A DNA stretch of 64,000 nucleotides from Nemertoderma westbladi (taxonomy: Eukaryota; Xenacoelomorpha; Nemertodermatida; Nemertodermatidae): contig JAUCBJ010000564.1 in NCBI GenBank assembly GCA_032718475.1, forward strand, positions 1-64,000. Direction: 5' to 3'. Every line of letters starts with the position of its first letter. Position 1 is the stretch's first letter. The notes under the pieces were generated by a model, which was given only the letters and a program-made list of their open reading frames with translations, was not told the origin of the DNA and ran no database searches. Of this stretch, positions 46,126 to 55,472 are shown one piece after another. Made by a program: the position numbers and the translations under genes.

Positions 46126-47265
46126 AGTTCGACTGGAAGCCAGGAGAACGTTATTAGGAGTATAGGAGGACACATGGCCCAGATTACTCGAAACTTCGGA
46201 GAAGGTTTTCGCCTTTTACGCGAGTTAACCGCCCCGATGTCGAGATACGAGTTCTACGCCTTACAGGTAAGGATAGAAAGTAGGGTACATGCTTCCATAG
46301 ATAAACTTAAAGGTTTACACGAACTTGCAGAGTTGCGTGGCAACAACTTTTCTCAGGTAAAGATAATCGATAAGTTGGTAAGTGCGAGGGAAAGCCTCAT
46401 TCAGTTTAAGTCGGTTGTAGGATCGACTCAGCAAGAAAAACTCGACCAACTGTTAGGTGAGTCAGTTTCGGACGCGTTGTTACAACCCGAAGAGGAAGAA
46501 GAACTATACTGCCTGGACGGGAGGTTAGGGACGCTCACCAATTTTCTTCGTAGATGCAGAGTACCGATCGAAGAACCGAAAGTTGTACCGAGAGGGACGA
46601 CGGAAGTTCTATCTACGGAAGGCTCGCGAGCCTACCAAATTCCACCACTGGATAGATCGTTCGTTAGTGTACAGAGCGACGTTGGCGACGTTAGTAGAAC
46701 AGCGTCTGGAATTACTCGACAACAACAGGAGGTCGCACGCCGACAACAAGTCGTCGAGGAAGAAGCGCAACGGCAGATGGCGCAGATCGCCATCTGGAGA
46801 AAGGAGAAAGACAGCGCAGAGAGGATGTAGCGAAACTTGCGAAACTTCAAGCGCAGGCTGAGTTCGAAGCATCAGAGATGCGGAGACTGGAGGAGGACTT
46901 AGCGCGAGAAGCGGCCGTGGCGGCAGCAGCCGACGAGTTAGCACGACAGGCGGCAGCTGACGAGCTAGCACGACAGGCAGCGGCGGCAGCAGCCAACGAG
47001 CTAGCATGACAGGCAGCGGCTGACGAGCTAGCACGAGTTGCGGCGGTAAACGCAGCTGAGTTAGCACGGAAGAAAGCAGCATCCGACGCTCGTGCCAAGT
47101 TCGAGGTGCGACAAATAAACGCTCGTTTAGCTATACAGGAAGCGGAGTTAGCGGTACAACAAAAGGAAGCAGATCAACGCGAAATGGAGATGCAGCTCCA
47201 GTTCGAACTAAATCGCAGATCGCGCGAGGCGGCGAACGCGCAAGAGGACTGTACGCGCTTTTGAA
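46126..47265 (+). pseudogene. BEL gag, second copy and Ala-rich coiled coil
   Basis: Begins at AGTTCGACTGG, duplicating 40235 onward, but continues past the point where copy 1 is cut. A frame change near 46800 leads to an Ala/Glu/Arg-rich coiled coil with repeats of ADELARQAA (about 46933-47040). One in-frame TGA lies at about 47007, and the frame ends CTRF at 47264. Similar acidic or basic coiled coils precede the Gag core in BEL elements. Minor substitutions and one 9-bp difference separate the two copies. Confidence 0.6.
46620..46633. repeat. Dispersed palindrome, copy 2
   Basis: AGGCTCGCGAGCCT, the duplicate of copy 1 in gag copy 2, so not an independent instance. Confidence 0.75.
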
Positions 47266-48352
47266 GACCTTTAGCAGTTTAACCTGCCAAAATTTATATG
47301 TCTTTTGGTTTATAAATAGACTTTTAGTAAATGACAAGTATTTAATACCAATAAACACAACATTAGCCGAAGCCAGCCTAGTGCGCGTCCATTCACCCGC
47401 TGGATATACCCGGGAGACTGGATTCGGAGGGCTTAGATTTTATTATTGCAGTGAAGCCTACTGTATTATTCGATTGATCGTTAATAAATAATTTCTGACT
47501 AATATTATTCACTTTCGGGAAATATTAACAGTTCCTTTAGGACGTGGCGCTCTATCTAGGTAAACAGAGATATGACTTATACTAAACACAACGGTAAGGC
47601 TTATGTTTCACGTATAAGGCGCATTCTATAGGAAATGCTTTGTTATCAGCCACAATCATACACACTACTGGTACCGCACAATACTGCACACTTATCTGCC
47701 AACCGTCAATGAATTTGATCACACATAAAGAGAACAGCAATTGACTCATGTAGTGCCTATCAAATAGCATTAGGTTCACTACAAACCACGATAACATAAG
47801 TCGCAATTGTTATATGTATCCTGTCTCTCTAACCTGTAGTGTATCAAGAAAATTGGGAAATTTGGGTTCTTTATAGATGTTCTCCAAATAATAATATTCA
47901 ACCAACTGATACAAATAATAACAACAGTAAACAGCATTAAGACGGTAGATTAAGATATGATATGATTGTTTGGTTAGTTGATAATTATGGCGATAACAGT
48001 TATACGTTCTATAATCTACGCCTACTAATGTTTTACTAAAAGTCTGAAACGAATTGACTCTAGAGCCGGTGTTCTTGGCCTAGATAGAAACAACACAACA
48101 GTGACAAGAAAACAGTAAGACTGAACACTCCTAGCACGATCTGTAGAATATCTCCACATCGACAGTAAAAATCGCCCTGATTGGCTGTTAAGCTAAACAA
48201 AGAACCATGTGTCCAATGGCCGTTTCCATGCCAGCAACCAGCTGTTAGATGTCGTAATCTAAATCATCAAGGCTACACTGTGCTAGAGTATTTGACGCAT
48301 TGCGGGTTTTGTGCCTTGCCATGTCCGCCAAAGCACACATATAGAAGAATGA
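47266..48352 (+). other. Non-coding stretch between gag and the next BEL ORF
   Basis: AT-rich sequence of about 1.1 kb with no convincing ORF and no recognised element ends. It may be an unrecognised insertion or degraded sequence. Confidence 0.4.
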
Positions 48353-49162
48353 CTTTTATGTCCGTTAAAACACCTACAACGGTACTTTGCAGGCAAGGGG
48401 ACTGATTATACCCGCAAAAGCTTTTACAAGGACCTCGAACTCGACGCGAGAGATAGATCTATAAGGTCTCGAGCTGGACACGACTTGTCTGCCCTGGATC
48501 GCATGGAGACTCGATATCGCGGAATTCAGAAGCGAATCGAGGAAGGAAGTGTGGGAGCGATAGACCGAGGAGAAGAGTTCGTCGAGGATTACTGTAAACG
48601 TTTTCCCCAAGTTATTCCTATGCTCAAACCCACGACTCTAGTAAAACCGGTTATGGTTGCAAAACCGAAGGAAATATCACCCGTGCAAGGTAATAGGTTT
48701 GTTATGTTGGAATCAATTCCGCAGCCACGAGCGACTTCATCGCCGATTCTCGCAGGTAAGATAAGTAGTCCACCTACTGTAAGCCGTAGTTTACTTGTAG
48801 AGAGAGACGAACCTGCGTTTATGACAGTAAAACAGGTGAGTAAACCATTACAAGTTAAACCTGTGATGTGCTGCGCGAACCCAGTCATTTATAAACCTAC
48901 AGTAGAACTTAACTCCGATGTTTTTACTAGACCTCTCACCCAATGTTTATCGAGAGCTACGACTTCGTGGAAGGCTTGCGAGCCTGCCGAACAACGGAGA
49001 GCCGTAGATCCCAGACCACAACGAACTCGACCAAGAATAATACCATACCTAGACAACCAACACCATACCAGAAGGTGCCGAGATAAAAATCGACAAGGTT
49101 GTCAAGTCCAAAGCGAAAGCCAACGCCAAGGTCAAGAGGAAACAAGGACGGACGAAATCTGA
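48353..49162 (+). CDS. Unrecognised BEL internal ORF
   Basis: An open frame without an early ATG reads DYTRKSFYKDLELDARD, ALDRMETRYRGIQKRI and EEFVEDYCKRFPQVIPML. A Pro/Val/Lys-rich linker follows, ending in a frame change into the integrase ORF around 49056-49162. I see no protease or reverse-transcriptase motif. It contains one copy of the AGGCTTGCGAGCCT hairpin in coding sequence (48972-48985). Possibly a Gag or linker domain. Confidence 0.4.
   Translation, partial: LLCPLKHLQRYFAGKGTDYTRKSFYKDLELDARDRSIRSRAGHDLSALDRMETRYRGIQKRIEEGSVGAIDRGEEFVEDYCKRFPQVIPMLKPTTLVKPVMVAKPKEISPVQGNRFVMLESIPQPRATSSPILAGKISSPPTVSRSLLVERDEPAFMTVKQVSKPLQVKPVMCCANPVIYKPTVELNSDVFTRPLTQCLSRATTSWKACEPAEQRRAVDPRPQRTRPRIIPYLDNQHHTRRCRDKNRQGCQVQSESQRQGQEETRTDEI
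48972..48985. repeat. Dispersed hairpin, copy 3
   Basis: AGGCTTGCGAGCCT, preceded by GGA and followed by GCC, in coding sequence. Confidence 0.75.
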
Positions 49163-51473
49163 TGACCTGGACGCCAGACCTGACATTACGCCAGACGTCT
49201 CACCAGACACTCGACCAGATGCTTGTACGAATCTTTCACCGGATGTTCCGCGGGAGATTTCACCAGACGTTTCGCCGGATTGTTCACCAGATTACTCGCC
49301 AGACTATTCACTAGAAGCGACACCAGATTGTTCTCCGGATTGTTTGCCAGATTGTTTGATGGAACTCTCGACAGAATGTCTACCGGACGTCTCACCAGAC
49401 TTTCCACCAGACATCTCGACAGATTGTCCACCAGACTTTGGACCAGACTTTAGACCAGACTTTGGACCAGACTTTCTGACAGAAGTTACGCCAGACAGAC
49501 ATTGGGACCGACGACAAGACATTTCGCTGGATGTTCCGCGCTATGTCTCACCAGACGTCTCTCCAGACTGTTCACCAGACGCTTCACCAGACTGTCTACT
49601 AGACACTCCACTAGAAGACCCATTGGAGCGGACTATTAGAAACTTACCGAATTTGACTTCTTTGAACGACAAAGGTGTGGCCACAGCGATCACACTCCGC
49701 TCGAAGAAGGTACTTGACTTACCACCTACAGGTAAACGTGTGACTAAGGTTAGGAAGCTTACAGGCTCACAGGAACACACTGGTACTGTAGAGTTGAAAC
49801 CGTTACTGCCAGTCGACACACTAGGAGCAGACGGTAAAGGTAAGACCATAGAGATTGACATACTTGGGGACTCAGACAAACCTACCGGAAGGCCCGTGGG
49901 CCTACCAAGTCTAGACAAGTATCCACAATACGACTATACCTTACCTGATGACGTCACTAACACTTACGTTGACCGGATAGTTAACCTAACTAGATCATGG
50001 AGTGACGCGTGCCGCAAGTTAGCATGGCTCAAACGTTTGAGACAATATGCCAGAGGCAAACGCGACTTTCCTAGAAGACTTACCTTAAAGGAAGTTGGTC
50101 ATTGTGAAGTTGATATCATTCGCCATTATCAATTGCGATATTTCGCACAAAAGTTCACAGCGATCAACCAAGGTAAACAGATTAAGTCTTCACCGATTTT
50201 GAGTTGGAGTCCGATTATTTACCGGGGCTTACTTTGTCACAAGTCCAGACTCCAAAACATCGACTTTGCACTAGACTTTAGGTATCCTATCATCATACCG
50301 CAACACCATGAATTACAGCGCACTATGATACTGGACGCACATGTACAACTCAAACACGTGGGTAGACACCACTGTCTATCACACTTACGCTCGAGGTTTG
50401 TACTGATTAGACCTAGTAAGGCACTGAGTTCGGTAACACGGAACTGTATGATTTGTAAGAAGGTGCACGCGAGGATAGGACACCAAGAAATGAGTAAACT
50501 ACCACTAGCGAGATTACAGGCATTTAGACCCCCTTTCACTGAGACAGGGATAGACTGCTTTGGACCCATAATCGCGAAACGCGGAAGGGTACAGGTAAAA
50601 CGTTGGGGATTGATCTTCACTTGCATGGCCAGCAGAGCTGTCCATATAGAGCGTGTGACAGATTTGACTACCAATGCCTTTATCCTAGCCTTACGGCGAT
50701 TTATCGCTAGACGTGGATTGGTCAAATCCATTTACTGCGACCAAGGGACAAACTTTGTGGGTGCACGGAACGAAATAACCAGAGCTTTGAGAAAGTTGGA
50801 CCAAAACCAGATTTCCGAGGAACTACGTCCTCACCGTATTGTTTGGTATTTTAATACTCCAGACAGTCCGTGGAGAGGCGGCGTTTGGGAAAGGCTGATT
50901 GGCTCAATTAAAACAGCTATGGCTAAAGTAGTACCGACGCAACACATTTTGACAGACGACCAACTGACGACGTTACTAATAGAAATCGAAGCGATTTTGA
51001 ACACTAGACCGATCGCTTTGATCCCAGACAATAACGACGCACAGTTTGCCTTGACACCAGTGCACCTGCTTATGCAGGCGCCGACGACATTGTTGCCCGT
51101 TTCGGTACCCGTTGATAGCGATGGATACGGCAACAAAGCTTGGAAAATCACTCAATTGCTTGCAAATAAATTCTGGGAAATATGGCAGAAATATTATTTG
51201 CCCTCTATTTCAACCAGAACCTCTTGGTATCTTAATACCCGATGTTTGAGACGCGGTGACCACGTTTTATTGGCTGAAGCCAATCTGAAAAGACGGTTTT
51301 GGCTGACTGGAGTCATTTTGACCACGCACCCTACATCTGGTGTAGTGAGAACAGTTACCGTAAGGACTATCAACGGTCGTACCGTAGACAGATCTGTACA
51401 ACGTCTCGTGCTCCTTGAGGAGACTAGAAATGAGACAGGAGACTACAAATCTCCACCCAATATTAGTAAATAG
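49056..51473 (+). CDS. BEL/Pao-type integrase ORF with PD-rich leader
   Basis: The frame opens after a TAG near 49055. A Lys-rich leader is followed by a long acidic repeat (SPDVSPDCSPD-like, 49180-49620). Then comes the linker that normally joins RNase H to integrase in BEL (SDACRKLAWLKRLRQYARG, then LTLKEVGHCEVDIIRHYQ). The HHCC zinc finger spans about 50302-50460 (QHHELQR...CMICKK). The DDE core is visible: D in GIDCFGPI (about 50552), D in CDQGTNF (about 50740) and E in GGVWERL (about 50889). The C-terminal domain (CLRRGDHVLLAEANLKRRFW...VRTINGRTVDR) closes the ORF. Integrase inserts the cDNA with a short target duplication. The core is intact, but protease, reverse transcriptase and RNase H are absent upstream. 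Confidence 0.88.
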   Translation, partial: TNTIPEGAEIKIDKVVKSKAKANAKVKRKQGRTKSDDLDARPDITPDVSPDTRPDACTNLSPDVPREISPDVSPDCSPDYSPDYSLEATPDCSPDCLPDCLMELSTECLPDVSPDFPPDISTDCPPDFGPDFRPDFGPDFLTEVTPDRHWDRRQDISLDVPRYVSPDVSPDCSPDASPDCLLDTPLEDPLERTIRNLPNLTSLNDKGVATAITLRSKKVLDLPPTGKRVTKVRKLTGSQEHTGTVELKPLLPVDTLGADGKGKTIEIDILGDSDKPTGRPVGLPSLDKYPQYDYTLPDDVTNTYVDRIVNLTRSWSDACRKLAWLKRLRQYARGKRDFPRRLTLKEVGHCEVDIIRHYQLRYFAQKFTAINQGKQIKSSPILSWSPIIYRGLLCHKSRLQNIDFALDFRYPIIIPQHHELQRTMILDAHVQLKHVGRHHCLSHLRSRFVLIRPSKALSSVTRNCMICKKVHARIGHQEMSKLPLARLQAFRPPFTETGIDCFGPIIAKRGRVQVKRWGLIFTCMASRAVHIERVTDLTTNAFILALRRFIARRGLVKSIYCDQGTNFVGARNEITRALRKLDQNQISEELRPHRIVWYFNTPDSPWRGGVWERLIGSIKTAMAKVVPTQHILTDDQLTTLLIEIEAILNTRPIALIPDNNDAQFALTPVHLLMQAPTTLLPVSVPVDSDGYGNKAWKITQLLANKFWEIWQKYYLPSISTRTSWYLNTRCLRRGDHVLLAEANLKRRFWLTGVILTTHPTSGVVRTVTVRTINGRTVDRSVQRLVLLEETRNETGDYKSPPNISK
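49890..49903. repeat. Dispersed hairpin, copy 4
   Basis: AGGCCCGTGGGCCT between GGA and ACC. The stem bases differ from the other copies on both sides, so pairing is kept. Confidence 0.65.
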
Positions 51474-51833
51474 AGATGTGGGACCTTTGTTGGCCGCCAC
51501 ATAGACTTACCGTATTTTAGTAATTTAGTATTTGTATTAATGTATGTGCATTTGTAATCCTCTTCACTGTAGATAGAGACAGCGGTGGAATTCCATTGTC
51601 TTTATATGTGAACATGGAGGGTAGTACCCTTATGTATCACGTAGGAGCGGGATTGTGTGTACAGTAGGAATGGAATTCCACTTGGAACCCACAAGTGAGA
51701 CAATTTTTCAAAAATTATTAGACAAATCCATTTAGTTGGATTTAAATTTAAGAAAAATGATTCTCCAGTGAATGCGAATTCTAGAATACAACTAGATAAA
51801 AAATTAAAATTGGGGAGGACAAGAGCGGATGGA

Positions 51834-51847
51834 AGGCTTGCGAGCCT
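51834..51847. repeat. Dispersed hairpin, copy 5
   Basis: AGGCTTGCGAGCCT between GGA and ACC, in the 3' non-coding region. Confidence 0.75.
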
Positions 51848-52657
51848 ACCGATAAATTTTTTTGGAAAAGAACACCGGCCTTGTTCTACGTAGTCGTGTC
51901 TACTATTATTTAGACCGAATTAATTCTCGACTGCATTATTTCTTTGGGATAGTAGTTTGGGAAATTAAAAGGTGAGTATTTTAGACTCGCGGCTAGTTTA
52001 CCCGGAATTCGTTTTATCGGCACATTTTTTGGATTAGGAGCCAGTGCGAAATCACGCGAACCCGAAGTCATTAGGCAAATGGGTAGGGGTTTTAGAGCAA
52101 AGTTGAGCTAAAAGCCGACAAAACTCTAAGTCTCCTCACATCTAACCTCTGTTTGTGCTTCCTCTAGTAGAAACACTACATATACAGGGATTCACGCAGG
52201 AACAGGAGCACCAGGCACCGTTTAATCATTATGGAGCCAAAACTTTAACGCGTTTGAAGTGGAGAGTATGGCTAGGAGTACAGCCAAGCTCGCTAAGTCC
52301 AAGGCGGATCCAAACATCACGCGACAGCGATTGGACACTTATAACAAAAGAGCGGAGGAGTTACGCGCGGAGTTCAAAGCGTTGTACCCCTACGATGCGT
52401 TATGCGACGCCAGCGACGTTTGCGAGAACCCCGAGCTGATATTAGCGCGTTGCCCAAACCACCAAAGTCTGCGTTACCAAGAAGGCGGTCGTTTCATTTC
52501 CCGGTATTCTAGAACCGCAGGCAACTCGACGTAGGAACCACCGACAGCTCGACACCGAAGTCCGAGCGCCAGTTCGATCCCGACCACCACCCAATCGTAT
52601 TAGAGGACGTGGACGAGCCGTTCGACCAAGGATTAGGAGAGCGAGATGAAGGAAGGA

Positions 52658-52671
52658 AGGCTTGCGAGCCT
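52658..52671. repeat. Dispersed hairpin, copy 6
   Basis: AGGCTTGCGAGCCT between GGA and ACC, in the 3' non-coding region. Confidence 0.75.
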
Positions 52672-52790
52672 ACCGATTGGATATTATATTTGGATATTAT
52701 ATTTGGGTATTTATATTTGAATATTATATTTGGTATTGTATTGGACGTTACGTTTGGATGTTGGTTTTGGAGGAGCGAGATAGAGAAGGA

Positions 52791-52804
52791 AGGCTTGTGA
52801 GCCT
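52791..52804. repeat. Dispersed hairpin, copy 7
   Basis: AGGCTTGTGAGCCT between GGA and ACC. The only change is in the loop. Confidence 0.75.
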
Positions 52805-53281
52805 ACCGTTAGCAATTAGTGCTCAGGAAAAGACATCCAGACCAGCAGGACGAACTATTCAGATCGTCAGGAGGACATTTTAAGACTTATTTGAAAGATT
52901 TTAACGCCTTATGTTTATTTTATATTTAGACTGATTTAATTTGGTGGAAGTTTATTATGTATATTTACAATATAAAGATTTATTGAAAGATTGAAATTAT
53001 TTGTTTGATTCGTTTGATTTATTTTGTTCTAATTTGTTTAATTTGTTTATCCCGATAACCAAAAGCCTTTTTTTTATTTTATGCTCTAAAGTTGATTGGT
53101 AAATTTGTATTTTATATGTATGATGGATTGTATTTACGCTGTACCTGCAATATTAAGTATGCAATAATTAGATAGTGATCGTTTTATATTTTAGGCCCCA
53201 CCAGTAGATTTAGAAGTATTTGTAAATAGTTTTGTATTTCGATTGGTGAAAACAGTCTTACTTACTGTTTTCATGGAGCGG

Positions 53282-55472
53282 TGATGAATTATTTCACTAT
53301 AGAATAGCATTTGTAGTATAACGTAAAAACTTTCGAAAATCCGGCGCATTTTGATTAAGTTACAGTAATGTAATATGCCTATTCATATTTGTATACATAA
53401 AACCCCTAATTACTCTCGTGGTGTAGTGGTCAGATGGTTAAGGCGTTGGTTGCATTACGTAGGTTACGAGTTCGAATCTTGGTCGGGAAATTTGTATTTT
53501 GGGGCAATTTATTTTCATTTGGTACAAATTGGTAAGCCAATGAGGTGCGTACAACGTATCGAACGATGAGTTAGGCCAATCATAGGGCATGGAATATCTT
53601 ATTGCTCCAATGTGAGGCCATGGAATACTCCAGAAGGTTCTAGTGAATTCTGTCCCAGATTTAGTATATAAAGGGCTGGTTTGCCTTCGGTTATCACTTG
53701 TAAAACACAATTGTATTTATCAGTTATCACTTCTTGTTGTCATTTCTTAACTAGTTTCTTGTTGAAACTGTGTTAAATCTGTTTGATTATTCTTTCGCTA
53801 AACTGTAAATACACTGTAAACTTCTGAACATGTTTTTCTTTGGTCCAACTTTGGGACAGCCAAACACCGGGAAGATGGCCGCCTAGACCGTTAGGCCGTC
53901 AGCAACGCAGGGAAAGGATGTCCACAACACGCTAGCGCCCACATTAACTTAGACCGCGCACCCCCTTCGCCCTTCGAAATACTCCACATGCCATGCAGCG
54001 CCCGCTTTATGAGGAAGGTAAGACTTTGTTTGACGCCCTTGCCCGCCGTAAGACCTATAGATCAGGGTAAGCGTGACGCCGTCCTGGGACGCCGCAAAAT
54101 TTAGGATCAAATAACTATATTTAGGCAGAACCCCTTTGTCAGTCCTGCAAACCCCTGGGTTACCTGTATACCTCACAGGTATTGCGAGCTATTGCCGTTC
54201 GTCAGTACGCAAGTACATATTAGGTACGGACAGCATACGTTCCATAATTTAGTGATTTGTAGTACTGACTGTTTGGTACCGGTTCGCTCTGTAGAGCATA
54301 CATTAGTACCCCCCCCCCCCCCCTGCCTGAAGTTGGTTATTTGATCAGGCAAGGAGTATTTCTGCTACTGGCACACCGCTTGGCCTAGGGAGGTTTTATT
54401 AATATCCTACCGCGCCTTGCCACGTACTGATAGGTATTGCTGCTAACTACCGCGGCAACAAAGTTCTAGAATCAAATTTGTATACCAGATCAGCTAACGT
54501 ACGGTAGCAATTAATCCCTATTTCTTATCTTACAACCAGAATCTGGTATTTGTGCCGATCACGGGTGTAGTTACTAACACCGTGGTTGCCCAGTTGAGTT
54601 GTGGATAGGAAGGAGAGAGCTTTGACATCATTTGTAAGTATAAAGTTCTACAAAACGCGACTAGCTTATTTTAGTAGCTAGCGCACGGTATTATTTCGGT
54701 CAGAAAATCACTAAAACCTAGTGAAAAGGTATACACCAAAATTGTTTTATTGTAACACACCCACACACACACGCCCTAAAACATATTTACCCTTAGAGTT
54801 CCTACTAGTTATAGCGTACTTTAGATCATTTTAGGCAAGTATATTTATCGTACTTTCGGTATTTGTAAAATTAGGATCAGATATTTAGTTACGGCATGAG
54901 AAGGAGTATTTCATTTTCGTTATTAAACTGTTGTTTTCTGCTCAGCAGTATTGTTACATTAGGCACGACCCCCTTTAGACTGATTAAGGACTGAGATCAG
55001 TATTGTAACGCTAGGTCTGTAACCCACTTAGCTCGTATATAAACCATATAAATCACACCGCGGCAAGTTACTGTATTTAGGACTGTCAGTGATAGTTAGG
55101 ATTCGCTGCGCGGGGATTGTTTTCCCGTGAGTTTGGTCTGTTACTGTAACTGTACATCTGCCATACCGGTTAGAGGACAGGTATCCTTTTGTCTAGTTCG
55201 TAGGCATTAGACCCGCCCACGTACATAGAATAGACACCAGGCTCTGCTCCTCGCCAGTAGTAGTTTGTCTGTTTGTTTAGATATCCTGGACTGGGATTTG
55301 TTGTCAGATACTGTACGAGCCCGTTTCATTACTAGAGTCTTACAGTAAGATACATCGTTACTAGGATCTGGTAAGCGGTATACTACTGGACTTTACGGAT
55401 AGAGATATTCTATAGCTTCGTATTAGTAGATTTGTAGGCTGTAGGGTAGTCCCTACCGTAGAGGGCACATCA
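53282..55472 (+). repeat. BEL 3' LTR (complete, 2191 bp)
   Basis: TGATGAATT to GGCACATCA. It is the uninterrupted reference copy and shows the target of the nested insertion (TTCGTATTAGT) only once. It contains a tRNA-like segment (53413-53490), a TATA box (53665-53673) and a poly-C tract (54309-54323). At over 2 kb it is long for a BEL LTR. Confidence 0.9.
53413..53490 (+). ncRNA. tRNA-like sequence in the 3' LTR
   Basis: Copy of 27910-27986 with GTGGTGTAGTGG and GAGTTCGAATC boxes. Confidence 0.55.

Larger units (their letters stand above)
51474..53281 (+). other. BEL 3' non-coding region
   Basis: About 1.8 kb between the integrase stop and the 3' LTR, with short ORFs only. It includes three copies of the AGGCTTGYGAGCCT hairpin motif and an ATTATATTTGG repeat (52680-52740). 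An evident polypurine tract is missing; the LTR is preceded by CATGGAGCGG. Confidence 0.55.
27809..55472 (+). mobile_element. BEL/Pao-like LTR retrotransposon with nested insertions
   Basis: LTRs begin TGATGAATT and end GGCACATCA. ACGAG flanks both outer edges (27804-27808 and 55473-55477), a 5-bp target duplication within the satellite. The 5' LTR is split by a 9.1-kb nested insertion. The internal region runs from 39054 to 53281 and holds gag remnants, a nested Copia element and a BEL-type integrase. No protease, reverse transcriptase or RNase H is recognisable, so the copy is non-autonomous. The primer-binding site is not evident. The two LTRs are very similar where comparable. Confidence 0.88.
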
